Shown piece by piece: positions 1 to 8,284 of a stretch of DNA of 64,000 bases. Where the stretch lies: positions 62,001 to 126,000 of the forward strand of contig JAHEYU010000007.1 in NCBI GenBank assembly GCA_023251435.1, given 5' to 3'. The notes beneath the pieces were generated by a model. That model had not been told where the DNA came from. It worked only from the letters and a program-made list of their open reading frames with translations, and ran no database searches. Position 1 is the stretch's first letter; every line of letters starts with the position of its first letter. This DNA comes from Bacteroidota bacterium. GTDB taxonomy: Bacteria > Bacteroidota > Bacteroidia > Bacteroidales > Prolixibacteraceae. A program made the position numbers and the translations under genes.

Positions 1-1068
1 CGCGATTTCACCATCAACGCACTGGCTATTTGTATAAACAGTAGCCGGTTTGGAGAGTTGATCGATCCATTTGGCGGAATTCAGGACATCGAAAATAAAA
101 TCATACGTACTCCGCTCGAACCCGGAATTACTTTTTCCGACGATCCATTGCGAATGATGCGCGCCATTAGATTTGCCACCCAGCTTGGCTTTACGATCGA
201 AGAAAAAACACTCGAAGCTATTTCGCTCAATAAAAACCGAATCAACATTATTTCCAAAGAACGAATTGGCGAAGAACTCAATAAGATAATTCTTTCTGAC
301 AAACCTTCGGTAGGATTTAAATTGCTCGATAAAACAGGGTTGCTTGAGTTAATTTTTCCTGAATTGCACCGCATGAAAGGCCGGACAGAAGTGAATGGTA
401 TTGGTCACAAAGACAATTTTTACCATACGCTGGAGGTTCTCGACCGGATTGTACCAAACACGAATAATCTGTGGCTCAGGTGGTCGGCGTTACTGCACGA
501 CATTGCAAAACCAGCGACAAAAAAATACACGCCTGAATTTGGCTGGACTTTCTACTCGCACAACTTCGTTGGAGCCAAAATGGTACCGGCACTTTTCAAA
601 AAAATGAAGTTCCCGATGAACGAAAAAATGAAATACGTTCAGAAGATCGTTGAACTTCACATGCGCCCCATCGTACTTTCCGAAGAAGAAGTAACCGACT
701 CAGCCATCCGGCGGCTATTGTTTGAAGCAGGTGACGATATCGACGATTTGATGACTTTGTGCGAAGCCGATATTACTTCAAAAAATCCGGAAAAGGTTAG
801 AAAGTATTATGGAAATTTTCAATTGGTAAGGCAGAAACTAAAAGATCTGGAAGAAAGAGATCATATCCGGAATTTTCAGCCGCCAGTTACCGGAGAAACC
901 ATTATGGAAGTTTTTGGACTGGCTCCCTGCCGCGAAGTGGGACTGATAAAATCGGCAATTAAGGATGCTATTCTCGACGGAATTATTCCTAATCAACACG
1001 ATCCTGCCTATCAGTTTATGCTTAAAAAAGGAAAAGAACTTGGCTTAACTCCTGTCGTAAATCAATAG
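1..1068 (+). CDS. CCA tRNA nucleotidyltransferase / poly(A) polymerase family, HD domain (5' truncated)
   Basis: The reading frame is open from base 1, so the N-terminus lies outside the window. The first visible residues, RDFTINALA, are the conserved end of the class II nucleotidyltransferase head, followed by the DPFGG motif and the RNA-binding neck region (RMMRAIRFA). Near base 495 comes an HD-hydrolase motif, LLHDIAKP, with further histidines downstream. This order (nucleotidyltransferase, tRNA-binding region, HD domain) is that of the bacterial CCA-adding enzyme, which builds or repairs the 3' CCA of tRNA; the window's tRNA indeed lacks an encoded CCA. It converges with the next gene and overlaps its 3' end by 7 bp. 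Confidence 0.9.
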   Translation, partial: RDFTINALAICINSSRFGELIDPFGGIQDIENKIIRTPLEPGITFSDDPLRMMRAIRFATQLGFTIEEKTLEAISLNKNRINIISKERIGEELNKIILSDKPSVGFKLLDKTGLLELIFPELHRMKGRTEVNGIGHKDNFYHTLEVLDRIVPNTNNLWLRWSALLHDIAKPATKKYTPEFGWTFYSHNFVGAKMVPALFKKMKFPMNEKMKYVQKIVELHMRPIVLSEEEVTDSAIRRLLFEAGDDIDDLMTLCEADITSKNPEKVRKYYGNFQLVRQKLKDLEERDHIRNFQPPVTGETIMEVFGLAPCREVGLIKSAIKDAILDGIIPNQHDPAYQFMLKKGKELGLTPVVNQ

Positions 1069-2096
1069 TTTACAAGCCTATACCTGACTAAAATCGGAAG
1101 ATGGTCTGAAAATCCTTCCTGAAATTTGAACCCGACATAAGTACGCTTGGGTTTTACTCCACCATATTTTTTGTCAGGTTCCAATAAAAATGCGGCATCA
1201 AATATTTCAGCTGTCTGAAATTTTATGCATTTACTTTTTTCAATAAAATAATCAGAAACAATAAATTGATCAAACACTTGCCAAGAATACAGGTTTTTCA
1301 GGGTTTGAACCGGTTGCGATATCCATTCTGACGAAAGATTGACCATCTCTCCCCTCAAATCAGGATTGTCTGTTTTTACAGCTTTCAAAACGCCTGACAA
1401 ACTTTCTTCTTCAGGCGTATCGTTAAAATCGCCCATACAAATAATCTTTGCCTTTGGATACTTGGCAAACAATTTTTGAATCGCATTCTTTAAAAATCCG
1501 GCAGCAAGTTTTCGATATTGAATGGTTTCCATTATTCCACCGTATCTCGATGGCCAGTGATTTACAAAAACATGAAGAGTATCGCAATTATTTAAAATCC
1601 CACTTACAAGCAAAATATCTCTGGTTTTAAATTCAGGATTAAGTGGATCAGAAACCAGAATAGCCTGATATTCAAAAGGCACAAATAAGTCAGGACGATA
1701 AATCAAAGCGACATCAATTCCCCGTTCATCGGGCGAATCTTTGTGAATGATTTTGTAATTATAATTTCGGAGAGGAGTTTGCTTTGTAAGCACTTCTAGA
1801 GCCTGCTGGCTTTCTACTTCGCAAAGACCTGCAAAAACCGGTGGATTCCATTTTCCTGCAGCTAAAATCACCTTTGCAAGTCGGTCGGCTTTTTCGTGAA
1901 AACGACTAAAGTTCCATCTTCGATCTCCATCAGGGGTAAACTCATCATCCTGTGTAAGTGAATCATTTTCACAATCAAAGAGATTCTCGACATTGTAGAA
2001 CATGAATGTATATTCATCGTTCCTTCTAATTTCCTGCGAAAAAGAATTGGTAATAATTAGCAGAAATAGTAGAAGCCCGAAAACGGAATGTTTCAT
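1062..2096 (-). CDS. Secreted endonuclease/exonuclease/phosphatase (EEP) family protein
   Basis: A 344-residue protein with an N-terminal signal peptide ending near the SFSQ site. The EEP (DNase I-like) fold is shown by YNVENLFD near residue 35, [10 protein letters not shown] near residue 225 and the terminal SDHLP histidine motif near residue 330; these supply the metal-binding Asn/Glu and catalytic Asp/His of the superfamily. The actual substrate (DNA, phospholipid or phosphoester) cannot be told from sequence. It lies 17 bp downstream of the beta-helix lipoprotein gene on the same strand, so the two are probably co-transcribed. Confidence 0.85.
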   Translation of the reverse strand: MKHSVFGLLLFLLIITNSFSQEIRRNDEYTFMFYNVENLFDCENDSLTQDDEFTPDGDRRWNFSRFHEKADRLAKVILAAGKWNPPVFAGLCEVESQQALEVLTKQTPLRNYNYKIIHKDSPDERGIDVALIYRPDLFVPFEYQAILVSDPLNPEFKTRDILLVSGILNNCDTLHVFVNHWPSRYGGIMETIQYRKLAAGFLKNAIQKLFAKYPKAKIICMGDFNDTPEEESLSGVLKAVKTDNPDLRGEMVNLSSEWISQPVQTLKNLYSWQVFDQFIVSDYFIEKSKCIKFQTAEIFDAAFLLEPDKKYGGVKPKRTYVGFKFQEGFSDHLPILVRYRLVNY

Positions 2097-2113
2097 CGGC
2101 TAAATATTAGGTG

Positions 2114-3550
2114 CTATTTGGCTTTTTTTTCCTGACGTTCCAATGCACCCAGATCGGGACCTTTATCAAGTAAACGATCGCGTCCTTTCAGGTCTGAAGG
2201 AACCAATCGTCCAATAGCAAGTTTTCCTACATCTTTGGCAGGACTCAGAGTATCAAGTTCGAAAATGTATTTTTTATAAGGGTCAACAAATTTAGGATCA
2301 ACTCCCCTGATTATATTGATGTAGTGTTCTGTATTTGAAGTTTTAAAAGTATCGGCAACCTGAATGAGGCATCTGTCAAATTTATAATTGAAGAGAGCAT
2401 CCGTTCTTTTACCCAACAACAATTCGTTGCCGTTTATTGCATTGCCTGCAATAATACAATTCCCAAAATCAGCCTTCGAAAGATCACCCACGTAAGCTGG
2501 TTTATCTTTACTGATAATTAAATAGTTCTGAATTTGTAAAGAAGGAGTTGCTCGCGCTTTCAGATCGTATCCGCCCCAGTAATTGGCAATTGTAGAGTGG
2601 TTGAATTCGTAACTTCCACCAACAAGTAAAGCAACAGCGTAAAACCCACAATTGGTGATTAAACAGTTTTCTGCTACAATCTCCGATTTCATAGCAAAAA
2701 TTCCGGCATAAGCCATGTTCTGAATCTTTGTATTGGAAAGCTTTACAGTAGCAAAACCTTCATTTTCAATATTCCCGACTTGCAGTCCGATATTGGCATT
2801 CTTTATTTCAACATTCGAGAACTCATTGTTCTTGCTGCCAGAATACAACAGAACACCATTCCACTGATCAGGCACATTGTCATAAACACTTTCGAGCCTG
2901 TCGCCGTGCATGGTAATCGGATTCTCAACTGTTCCCTTGGCCACAACACGACCTTTCACATACAGACCTGCATCTTTGTGAAAGTAGATTTTCGTTCCAG
3001 GTTCAATGGTAAGGGTTGCATTACTGTCGACATAAGCATAGTTGTATACCAAATAAGGTTTTTCATTGGTCCAGGTAGTATTTTTAAGCCTCCGCTGCCG
3101 TATAAGTTTAAAATCCTGTCCCCAGGCAATAAGATCAACATCTTGTCGGTTTAAATTAGTGATAAACTCGATAGAATCTTTCACTACCAACGGAAGATTT
3201 TGACCAAGCGGATCAATTGTAACCTCAACAAAAATGTACAAACTATCGAAAGGTTCGATTTCAAGATTCTGAACCTCGTTGGCAGAAACACCATTAATAT
3301 TCAGCCTGAAATTTGACATGATACCTTTGGCCAATTTCACCGATGAAATTAAAATCTTTTGATCGTATGGGTTATAGATTTTTAAATGCTGAGTCGTTGA
3401 ACCGATGGTCGTAAATATTGTATCAAACATAACCGTATCAACGGAAAAACGAAGCTTGACATCCGAAGATGAAAGATATTTTTCATCCTCACACGAAAAC
3501 AGATACCCTAAAGTGAGTATCAGTATCAATATGTAGGCAAGTTTCTTCAA
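2114..3550 (-). CDS. Lipoprotein with right-handed beta-helix repeats
   Basis: An envelope lipoprotein of about 478 residues: hydrophobic signal followed by the lipobox LFSC, then CEDEKYLSSSDVKLRFSVDTV, a pattern I associate with conserved Bacteroidota surface lipoproteins. The middle has short repeated units with spaced Asn, Gly and Val (NNEFSNVEIKNANIGLQV and later) typical of a parallel beta-helix, close to pectate-lyase-like folds, but no catalytic residues can be assigned. The frame allows a GTG start at 3583, but a -7 element at 3595-3602 would leave almost no leader; the TTG at 3550 gives a normal lipoprotein signal (MKKLAYILI) and is preferred. It heads a likely operon with the EEP protein. 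Confidence 0.7.
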   Translation of the reverse strand: MKKLAYILILILTLGYLFSCEDEKYLSSSDVKLRFSVDTVMFDTIFTTIGSTTQHLKIYNPYDQKILISSVKLAKGIMSNFRLNINGVSANEVQNLEIEPFDSLYIFVEVTIDPLGQNLPLVVKDSIEFITNLNRQDVDLIAWGQDFKLIRQRRLKNTTWTNEKPYLVYNYAYVDSNATLTIEPGTKIYFHKDAGLYVKGRVVAKGTVENPITMHGDRLESVYDNVPDQWNGVLLYSGSKNNEFSNVEIKNANIGLQVGNIENEGFATVKLSNTKIQNMAYAGIFAMKSEIVAENCLITNCGFYAVALLVGGSYEFNHSTIANYWGGYDLKARATPSLQIQNYLIISKDKPAYVGDLSKADFGNCIIAGNAINGNELLLGKRTDALFNYKFDRCLIQVADTFKTSNTEHYINIIRGVDPKFVDPYKKYIFELDTLSPAKDVGKLAIGRLVPSDLKGRDRLLDKGPDLGALERQEKKAK

Positions 3551-3594
3551 AAAAAAGTTTCTTAAAAAACGACAATTTGACACACTTAGTATCC

Positions 3595-3602
3595 CAAAAG
3601 TA
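3595..3602 (-). promoter_or_regulatory. Bacteroidota -7 element (TACTTTTG)
   Basis: On the minus strand this reads TACTTTTG, a full match to TAnnTTTG, about 45 bp upstream of the preferred TTG start of the beta-helix lipoprotein. I see no clear -33 TTTG at the expected spacing. It faces away from the GH3 promoter in the same divergent gap (3551-3879); the rest of that gap is AT-rich with nothing else recognisable. Confidence 0.4.
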
Positions 3603-3831
3603 ATAAATGATTTTTACATTTTTTAACACTTGGTGCAATATGTGGTAAAATCAAGTAATTATGCAACATTTTTATTTTAAAAACAGCTGAATTATAGCAA
3701 TAATCCGTTATAAGTTAATAATATTCAACAAATTACAATCAAGTCAGTTTTTTCAGCAAGCATTATTAATAAATCAACAAATCTAAATCAAGATTTGATC
3801 GACTAACATTTCAAATCAAACCAGAATTAAT

Positions 3832-3860
3832 TTTGAAGTTTTAAGAGTTTTTTACCTTTG
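3832..3860 (+). promoter_or_regulatory. Promoter of the GH3/beta-lactamase fusion (TTTG - 17 bp - TACCTTTG)
   Basis: A -33 TTTG at 3832-3835 and a -7 TACCTTTG at 3853-3860, 17 bp apart, match the primary sigma-factor consensus described for Bacteroides and Flavobacterium. The predicted transcript begins around 3865 and leaves a leader of about 15 nt before the ATG at 3880, which argues against the in-frame TTG at 3874. Confidence 0.6.
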
Positions 3861-3879
3861 CCACCTGATAAACTTGAGG

Positions 3880-6828
3880 ATGAAATTATTTAAATCAATT
3901 ATACTTATCCTGATTTTCGCCACAGGATATAGCAACGCTCAACAATATCCGGCATTTCTGAAAGAGTTTAACTCCACGTGGGTCGATTCTCTGATGAATA
4001 GAATGAGCCTCGATCAGAAGATTGGCCAATTATTTATGGTTCAGGCATATTCGAATAAAAAAAATCAGAATACCGAAGAGGTACTGAAACATATCGATCA
4101 GTTTCAGGTTGGCGGAATCATTTTCATGCAAGGCGGACCGGCTGCTTTAGCGAACATTTGCAACAAATTTCAGCAAAATTCAAACATACCGCTTTTGGTT
4201 GCAATTGATGCTGAATATGGATTAGGTTTCCGGCTCGACTCAACCCTTAGCTATCCTGTACAAATGGCTCTGGGCGCCATCACCGACGATTCGTTGATTT
4301 ACCAAATGGGATTCGAGATCGGCGAACAGTGCAGAAGGATCGGAATTCACATGAACATGGCGCCGGTATCAGACATCAACATAAATCCTTCGAATCCGGT
4401 TATTAATTATCGCTCGTTTGGCGAAGACAAGTTGCAGGTAGCCCGAAAATCGTGGTTATATGCAAGTGGAATGCAGGATGCCGGGGTGTTGGCTACCGCA
4501 AAGCATTTTCCAGGGCACGGAGACACCGATACGGATTCTCATCTTGGAATTCCGGTAATTAATCAAACCAAAAGCGAACTCGATTCGCTCGAACTATTTC
4601 CTTTCGCTTACCTTATAAACAACGGCATTGGAGCTGTTATGACCGGACATTTACAGGTTCCGGCACTTGAACCGAACTCGCGGGTTCCGGCAACACTTTC
4701 TTCAAAAATTATCAACAAAAAACTTAAAAAGGATTTAGGGTTTAACGGACTTGTAATAACCGATGCCATGAACATGAAAGGTGTTGGCAAACCAAATGAA
4801 ATAGCTCTGTCCGTAGTTCAGGCCTTAAAAGCCGGCAACGATATGCTCGAAATTGTACCCCGACTTGAATTGGCAATAGCTGCCGTAAAAAAGGCTGTTT
4901 TATCCGGAGAAATATCTGCTGAAGAAATTGACCTGAAATGCCGAAAGATTTTGTCTGTAAAAAAATGGCTTGCGCTTGATAAACAAAAACCGGTTGATGC
5001 AAAAAACCTAATCAGCGATTTAAACAAAAACCGCTATTTACTCACTAAAAGGCTACTTCAGGAAAAATCGCTGACCATCACCCAAAACAGCAACAACCTA
5101 CTTCCTCTCCAAACAATTGACACTCTTCGAATTGCCAGTTTATCGATTGGAGCAGCACAAATAACACCTTTTCAGATAATGCTGGAAAACTATACTTCAG
5201 TTGATCATTTTATCATCTCTAAAAACCCAACAGAGGAAGAGATAAATGAATTACTAACACAGCTGAAATCGTACAATCTTATCATCACCGGAATTCATGG
5301 AATGAGCATGTACCCTTCGAGGCGCTTCAGTATTTCCGACCAGCAGATCAGTTTAACAGAAAAGCTAAAAGTCTTTCCTACTGTCATCGCATTTTTCGGG
5401 AATCCGTATGCTATTCCATATTTTCCTGATCTGAAAAACGCTCATAGCATCATTATTGCCTATCAGGATGACAAAGATGTGCAGGAACTTACTGCTCAGT
5501 TGATTTTTGGAGCTACCGATGGCGTTGGGAAGATGCCGGTAACTGTGAAAGATTTCTACCCGATTCGTTCAGGAATCGACATCAAAAATATCAAAAGGCT
5601 AAAATATACTCTTCCTGAAGAAGTTAAAATCAGTTCTGCAATCCTTCATCACCTGATTGATTCGATTGCAGAAAGCGGTATCGAGGGCAAAGCCTATCCC
5701 GGCTGTCAGATACTGGTTGCTAAAGAAGGGAAAGTGATTTTTCACTCCAGTTATGGGAATTTCACTTACGAACAGCCTCGGCCTGTCACAAAGAATGATC
5801 TTTACGACCTTGCTTCGATCACGAAAATTGCCGCGCCACTTCCGGCAATTATGAAGTTGTACGACGAAAAAAAGATAATTCTTGATGCCCCTTTCTCAAA
5901 TTACTTTACTGAATTCAAAAAGACGAACAAGGCGGAGTTGACTTTTAGGGAAATTCTCACTCATCAGGCACGTTTGCAAAGTGGAATTCCATTCTGGCTC
6001 GAACCGGGAACACGAACGACTTTACGAAAGGGTGTTTTCAAAAGCCAACCTGAGGAGCATTTCCAGACGCGCATTTCAAAAGATATGTATGTTCGGAATG
6101 ATTTTAAAGATTTGATCATTAAAGACATCATAAAATCCTCCCTGAGGCCTCAAACAGAATATACGTATTCCGATTTGGGATTCGGCCTTTTCCCTTTCGC
6201 GATTGAAAGGCTGGCAAAAACAACATTTCAGGATTATCTGTCTCAGGAATTTTACAAACCACTGGGAGCTACCTCAATAGGATTCAAACCCTACGAGCGA
6301 TATCCCATCGGGCAAATTGTCCCGACTGAAATAGATCTGACCTTCAGAAATGAACTTTCGCAAGGATTTGTGCATGATGAACTGGCGGCTCTTATGGGCG
6401 GGATTTCAGGAAATGCAGGGATTTTTGGTAATGCCAACGATCTCGCAAAAGTGATGCAAATGTATCTTCAGTCGGGCTATTACGGAGGGGAACAATACAT
6501 CTCGGAAGCCACCGTGACCGAATTCACTAAGGTGCAGTTTTCATCGAGCAGCAACCGCAGGGCACTTGGATTTGACAAACCAAATCCGGGCATCAGCGGC
6601 ATAAAAAACAAATTTCCGGCAGCCGATGCAAGTCCTGCCAGTTATGGGCATACAGGTTTTACCGGCACTTTTACCTGGGCTGACCCGGAAAACCAACTAC
6701 TGTTTATTTTTCTATCCAATAGAGTTTATCCTACCAGAAGAAATTCAGCCATAAACAACCTCAACATTCGGACGGTAATGCATCAGGCAATCTATGATGC
6801 GATAAAAATGGGTTCTGTTAATTATTAA
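3880..6828 (+). CDS. Glycoside hydrolase family 3 (NagZ-like) fused to a serine beta-lactamase-family domain
   Basis: A signal peptide (cleaved near YSNAQ) is followed by a GH3 beta-N-acetylglucosaminidase-type domain (about residues 25-350) with KHFPGHGDTDTDSH, the NagZ catalytic Asp-His loop, and GLVITDAMNMKG, holding the nucleophile Asp. A GH3 C-terminal domain follows to about residue 575, then a class C beta-lactamase/DD-peptidase-like domain with SITK (SxxK), YSD (YxN position) and HTG (KTG position). The likely role is periplasmic trimming of muropeptides, removing GlcNAc and acting on the peptide or ester part with one polypeptide. This architecture is recurrent in Bacteroidota. Substrate assignment is inference. 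Confidence 0.9.
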   Translation: MKLFKSIILILIFATGYSNAQQYPAFLKEFNSTWVDSLMNRMSLDQKIGQLFMVQAYSNKKNQNTEEVLKHIDQFQVGGIIFMQGGPAALANICNKFQQNSNIPLLVAIDAEYGLGFRLDSTLSYPVQMALGAITDDSLIYQMGFEIGEQCRRIGIHMNMAPVSDININPSNPVINYRSFGEDKLQVARKSWLYASGMQDAGVLATAKHFPGHGDTDTDSHLGIPVINQTKSELDSLELFPFAYLINNGIGAVMTGHLQVPALEPNSRVPATLSSKIINKKLKKDLGFNGLVITDAMNMKGVGKPNEIALSVVQALKAGNDMLEIVPRLELAIAAVKKAVLSGEISAEEIDLKCRKILSVKKWLALDKQKPVDAKNLISDLNKNRYLLTKRLLQEKSLTITQNSNNLLPLQTIDTLRIASLSIGAAQITPFQIMLENYTSVDHFIISKNPTEEEINELLTQLKSYNLIITGIHGMSMYPSRRFSISDQQISLTEKLKVFPTVIAFFGNPYAIPYFPDLKNAHSIIIAYQDDKDVQELTAQLIFGATDGVGKMPVTVKDFYPIRSGIDIKNIKRLKYTLPEEVKISSAILHHLIDSIAESGIEGKAYPGCQILVAKEGKVIFHSSYGNFTYEQPRPVTKNDLYDLASITKIAAPLPAIMKLYDEKKIILDAPFSNYFTEFKKTNKAELTFREILTHQARLQSGIPFWLEPGTRTTLRKGVFKSQPEEHFQTRISKDMYVRNDFKDLIIKDIIKSSLRPQTEYTYSDLGFGLFPFAIERLAKTTFQDYLSQEFYKPLGATSIGFKPYERYPIGQIVPTEIDLTFRNELSQGFVHDELAALMGGISGNAGIFGNANDLAKVMQMYLQSGYYGGEQYISEATVTEFTKVQFSSSSNRRALGFDKPNPGISGIKNKFPAADASPASYGHTGFTGTFTWADPENQLLFIFLSNRVYPTRRNSAINNLNIRTVMHQAIYDAIKMGSVNY

Positions 6829-6985
6829 AAATTGTTAATTATTTAATTGGTCTTTAATATCGGAGCAATCATTTTTTAATGGAAATTACTTATCAGACAA
6901 GAATTAGAGACCTTTAATTTAACTGTTAAATAGACATGTTAATAATCTTTTTTTAAACCACCATTAAAACATGAGAATATCGCCA

Positions 6986-7014
6986 TTGTTATTTATTTAT
7001 TAATTCTAACTTTA
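6986..7014 (+). promoter_or_regulatory. Candidate promoter of the 84-aa protein gene
   Basis: TTG at 6986-6988, an 18-bp spacer, and TAACTTTA at 7007-7014 (one mismatch to TAnnTTTG), about 50 bp before the ATG. The remainder of 6829-7063 is AT-rich without other recognisable elements. Confidence 0.35.
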
Positions 7015-7063
7015 AGCGGCATTTAAACCGAAAACATAGTGTAAAACCATAAAACTAATTGTC

Positions 7064-7318
7064 ATGGAGAGAAAAATCACTTTTAACGAGTTACGTCACA
7101 TCAAAGACAGCTTACCTGCCGGTTCAATCAGTCAAATTGCGCAAGAGTTTGGGCTAGAAGTGGAAACCGTCAGGAATTATTTTGGAGGCGCAAACTATGA
7201 CAGAGGTAAATCTGTAGGATTACATATTGAACCGGGACCTGATGGAGGTGTAGTATTACTCGATGATACGGCAATTCTTGAAAGAGCTCAGCAGTTAATC
7301 GCATCACACGCGAATTAA
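7064..7318 (+). CDS. Small helix-turn-helix-like DNA-binding protein
   Basis: An 84-residue soluble protein. Residues about 8-40 (LRHIKDSLPAGSISQIAQEF then VETVRNYFGGANYD) have the spacing of a helix-turn-helix with a recognition helix that would contact DNA; the C-terminal half, with EPGPDGGVVLLDD, could be a dimerisation or ligand strand region. It is monocistronic between its own candidate promoter and a strong terminator. It may be a nucleoid-associated or regulatory protein; no target can be inferred. The coding assignment is supported by isolated position, clear ATG and terminator. Confidence 0.7.
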   Translation: MERKITFNELRHIKDSLPAGSISQIAQEFGLEVETVRNYFGGANYDRGKSVGLHIEPGPDGGVVLLDDTAILERAQQLIASHAN

Positions 7319-7341
7319 AATTTCATTCTTAATTACAATAG

Positions 7342-7373
7342 ACTGCCCTATCTTTATGGGGCAGTTTTTTTTT
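7342..7373 (+). terminator. Intrinsic terminator after the 84-aa gene
   Basis: ACTGCCC (7342-7348) pairs with GGGCAGT (7359-7365), followed by an unbroken run of nine T. Confidence 0.85.
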
Positions 7374-7399
7374 GTCAATCTAAACCAAAATCAATCATC

Positions 7400-8188
7400 A
7401 TGAAAAACCTTTCAATTCTTATCATTCTCTGTTTATTTACTATTAACACGTTTGCCCAGAAATCATTGTTCAACGGCAAGAACCTTAAAAACTGGGACAT
7501 TTTCCTCGGAAGCCCGATTGGCGGATTTGAAGAACTGGCTAAAAAAGCCACACCAGTCTCCACCTACCAGGTTGTTGACCTGGACGGACAGAAAGTTATC
7601 CGTGTGTCGGGGGACATTAATGCATCCCTCGCCACCAAAGCCGAATATGCCAACTATCATCTTCGCCTCGAATTTAAATGGGGAGAAAAAGTGTATGGTC
7701 GTCGTAACAGCGGATTGCTATATCACAGCTACGGCCCTTTTGGAGTAGCATTTGGCACCTGGATGGCCAATATAGAACACCAACTGATGCACGATAATTT
7801 GGGAGATACCTACCTGATGGCCAATACTTATTGCGAAACCAAAGTTATTAAAGGCGACGACGGAAAAACCTTCTATTTTTCTCCTGAAGGACAATCCACC
7901 TCATTCAGCGAAAAGGACAACGGACGTTCAATCAAAAAAATGAAAGATGCAGAAAAGTCGCTTGGTGAATGGAACACAGTTGATTTGTATTGCTTCGGAC
8001 AAACTGCTGTGCACGTTGTTAACGGGCAGGTCGTGATGATCAACACCAATTGCAGCAAAGTTGAAGATGGATTGAAATTACCGCTCACAAAGGGCAAAAT
8101 CCAGCTACAGTCGGAAGGCGGAGAGTTTTTTATCAGGAAAGTTGAAATTGAAAAAATTAAACGAATTCCTGCTGAATTTCAGAAATAG
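7400..8188 (+). CDS. Secreted DUF1080 (3-keto-disaccharide hydrolase-like) protein
   Basis: A 262-residue secreted protein with signal peptide (cleavage near TFAQ). The start LFNGKNLKNWDIFLG and the later NSGLLYH and GEWNTVDLYCFG blocks are characteristic of the DUF1080 concanavalin-like fold. Members of this family include 3-keto-glucoside hydrolases and many uncharacterised carbohydrate-active proteins, so action on a glycan or glycoside in the periplasm is likely, but the exact substrate is not known. It converges with the NagB fusion gene, sharing a bidirectional terminator. Confidence 0.85.
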   Translation: MKNLSILIILCLFTINTFAQKSLFNGKNLKNWDIFLGSPIGGFEELAKKATPVSTYQVVDLDGQKVIRVSGDINASLATKAEYANYHLRLEFKWGEKVYGRRNSGLLYHSYGPFGVAFGTWMANIEHQLMHDNLGDTYLMANTYCETKVIKGDDGKTFYFSPEGQSTSFSEKDNGRSIKKMKDAEKSLGEWNTVDLYCFGQTAVHVVNGQVVMINTNCSKVEDGLKLPLTKGKIQLQSEGGEFFIRKVEIEKIKRIPAEFQK

Positions 8189-8216
8189 ACCAAAGATCAG
8201 CTCCAAAAAATAATTG

Positions 8217-8254
8217 AAAGGCCTGTCAAGTGTTAATACCTGACAGGCCTTTAT
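8217..8254. terminator. Bidirectional intrinsic terminator
   Basis: A perfect 12-bp stem, AAAGGCCTGTCA (8217-8228) with TGACAGGCCTTT (8241-8252), between convergent genes; the AAA/TTT ends give U-rich tails in both directions. Confidence 0.8.
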
Positions 8255-8284
8255 TATTACATACTATCCTTTGTTCGTTTGATA

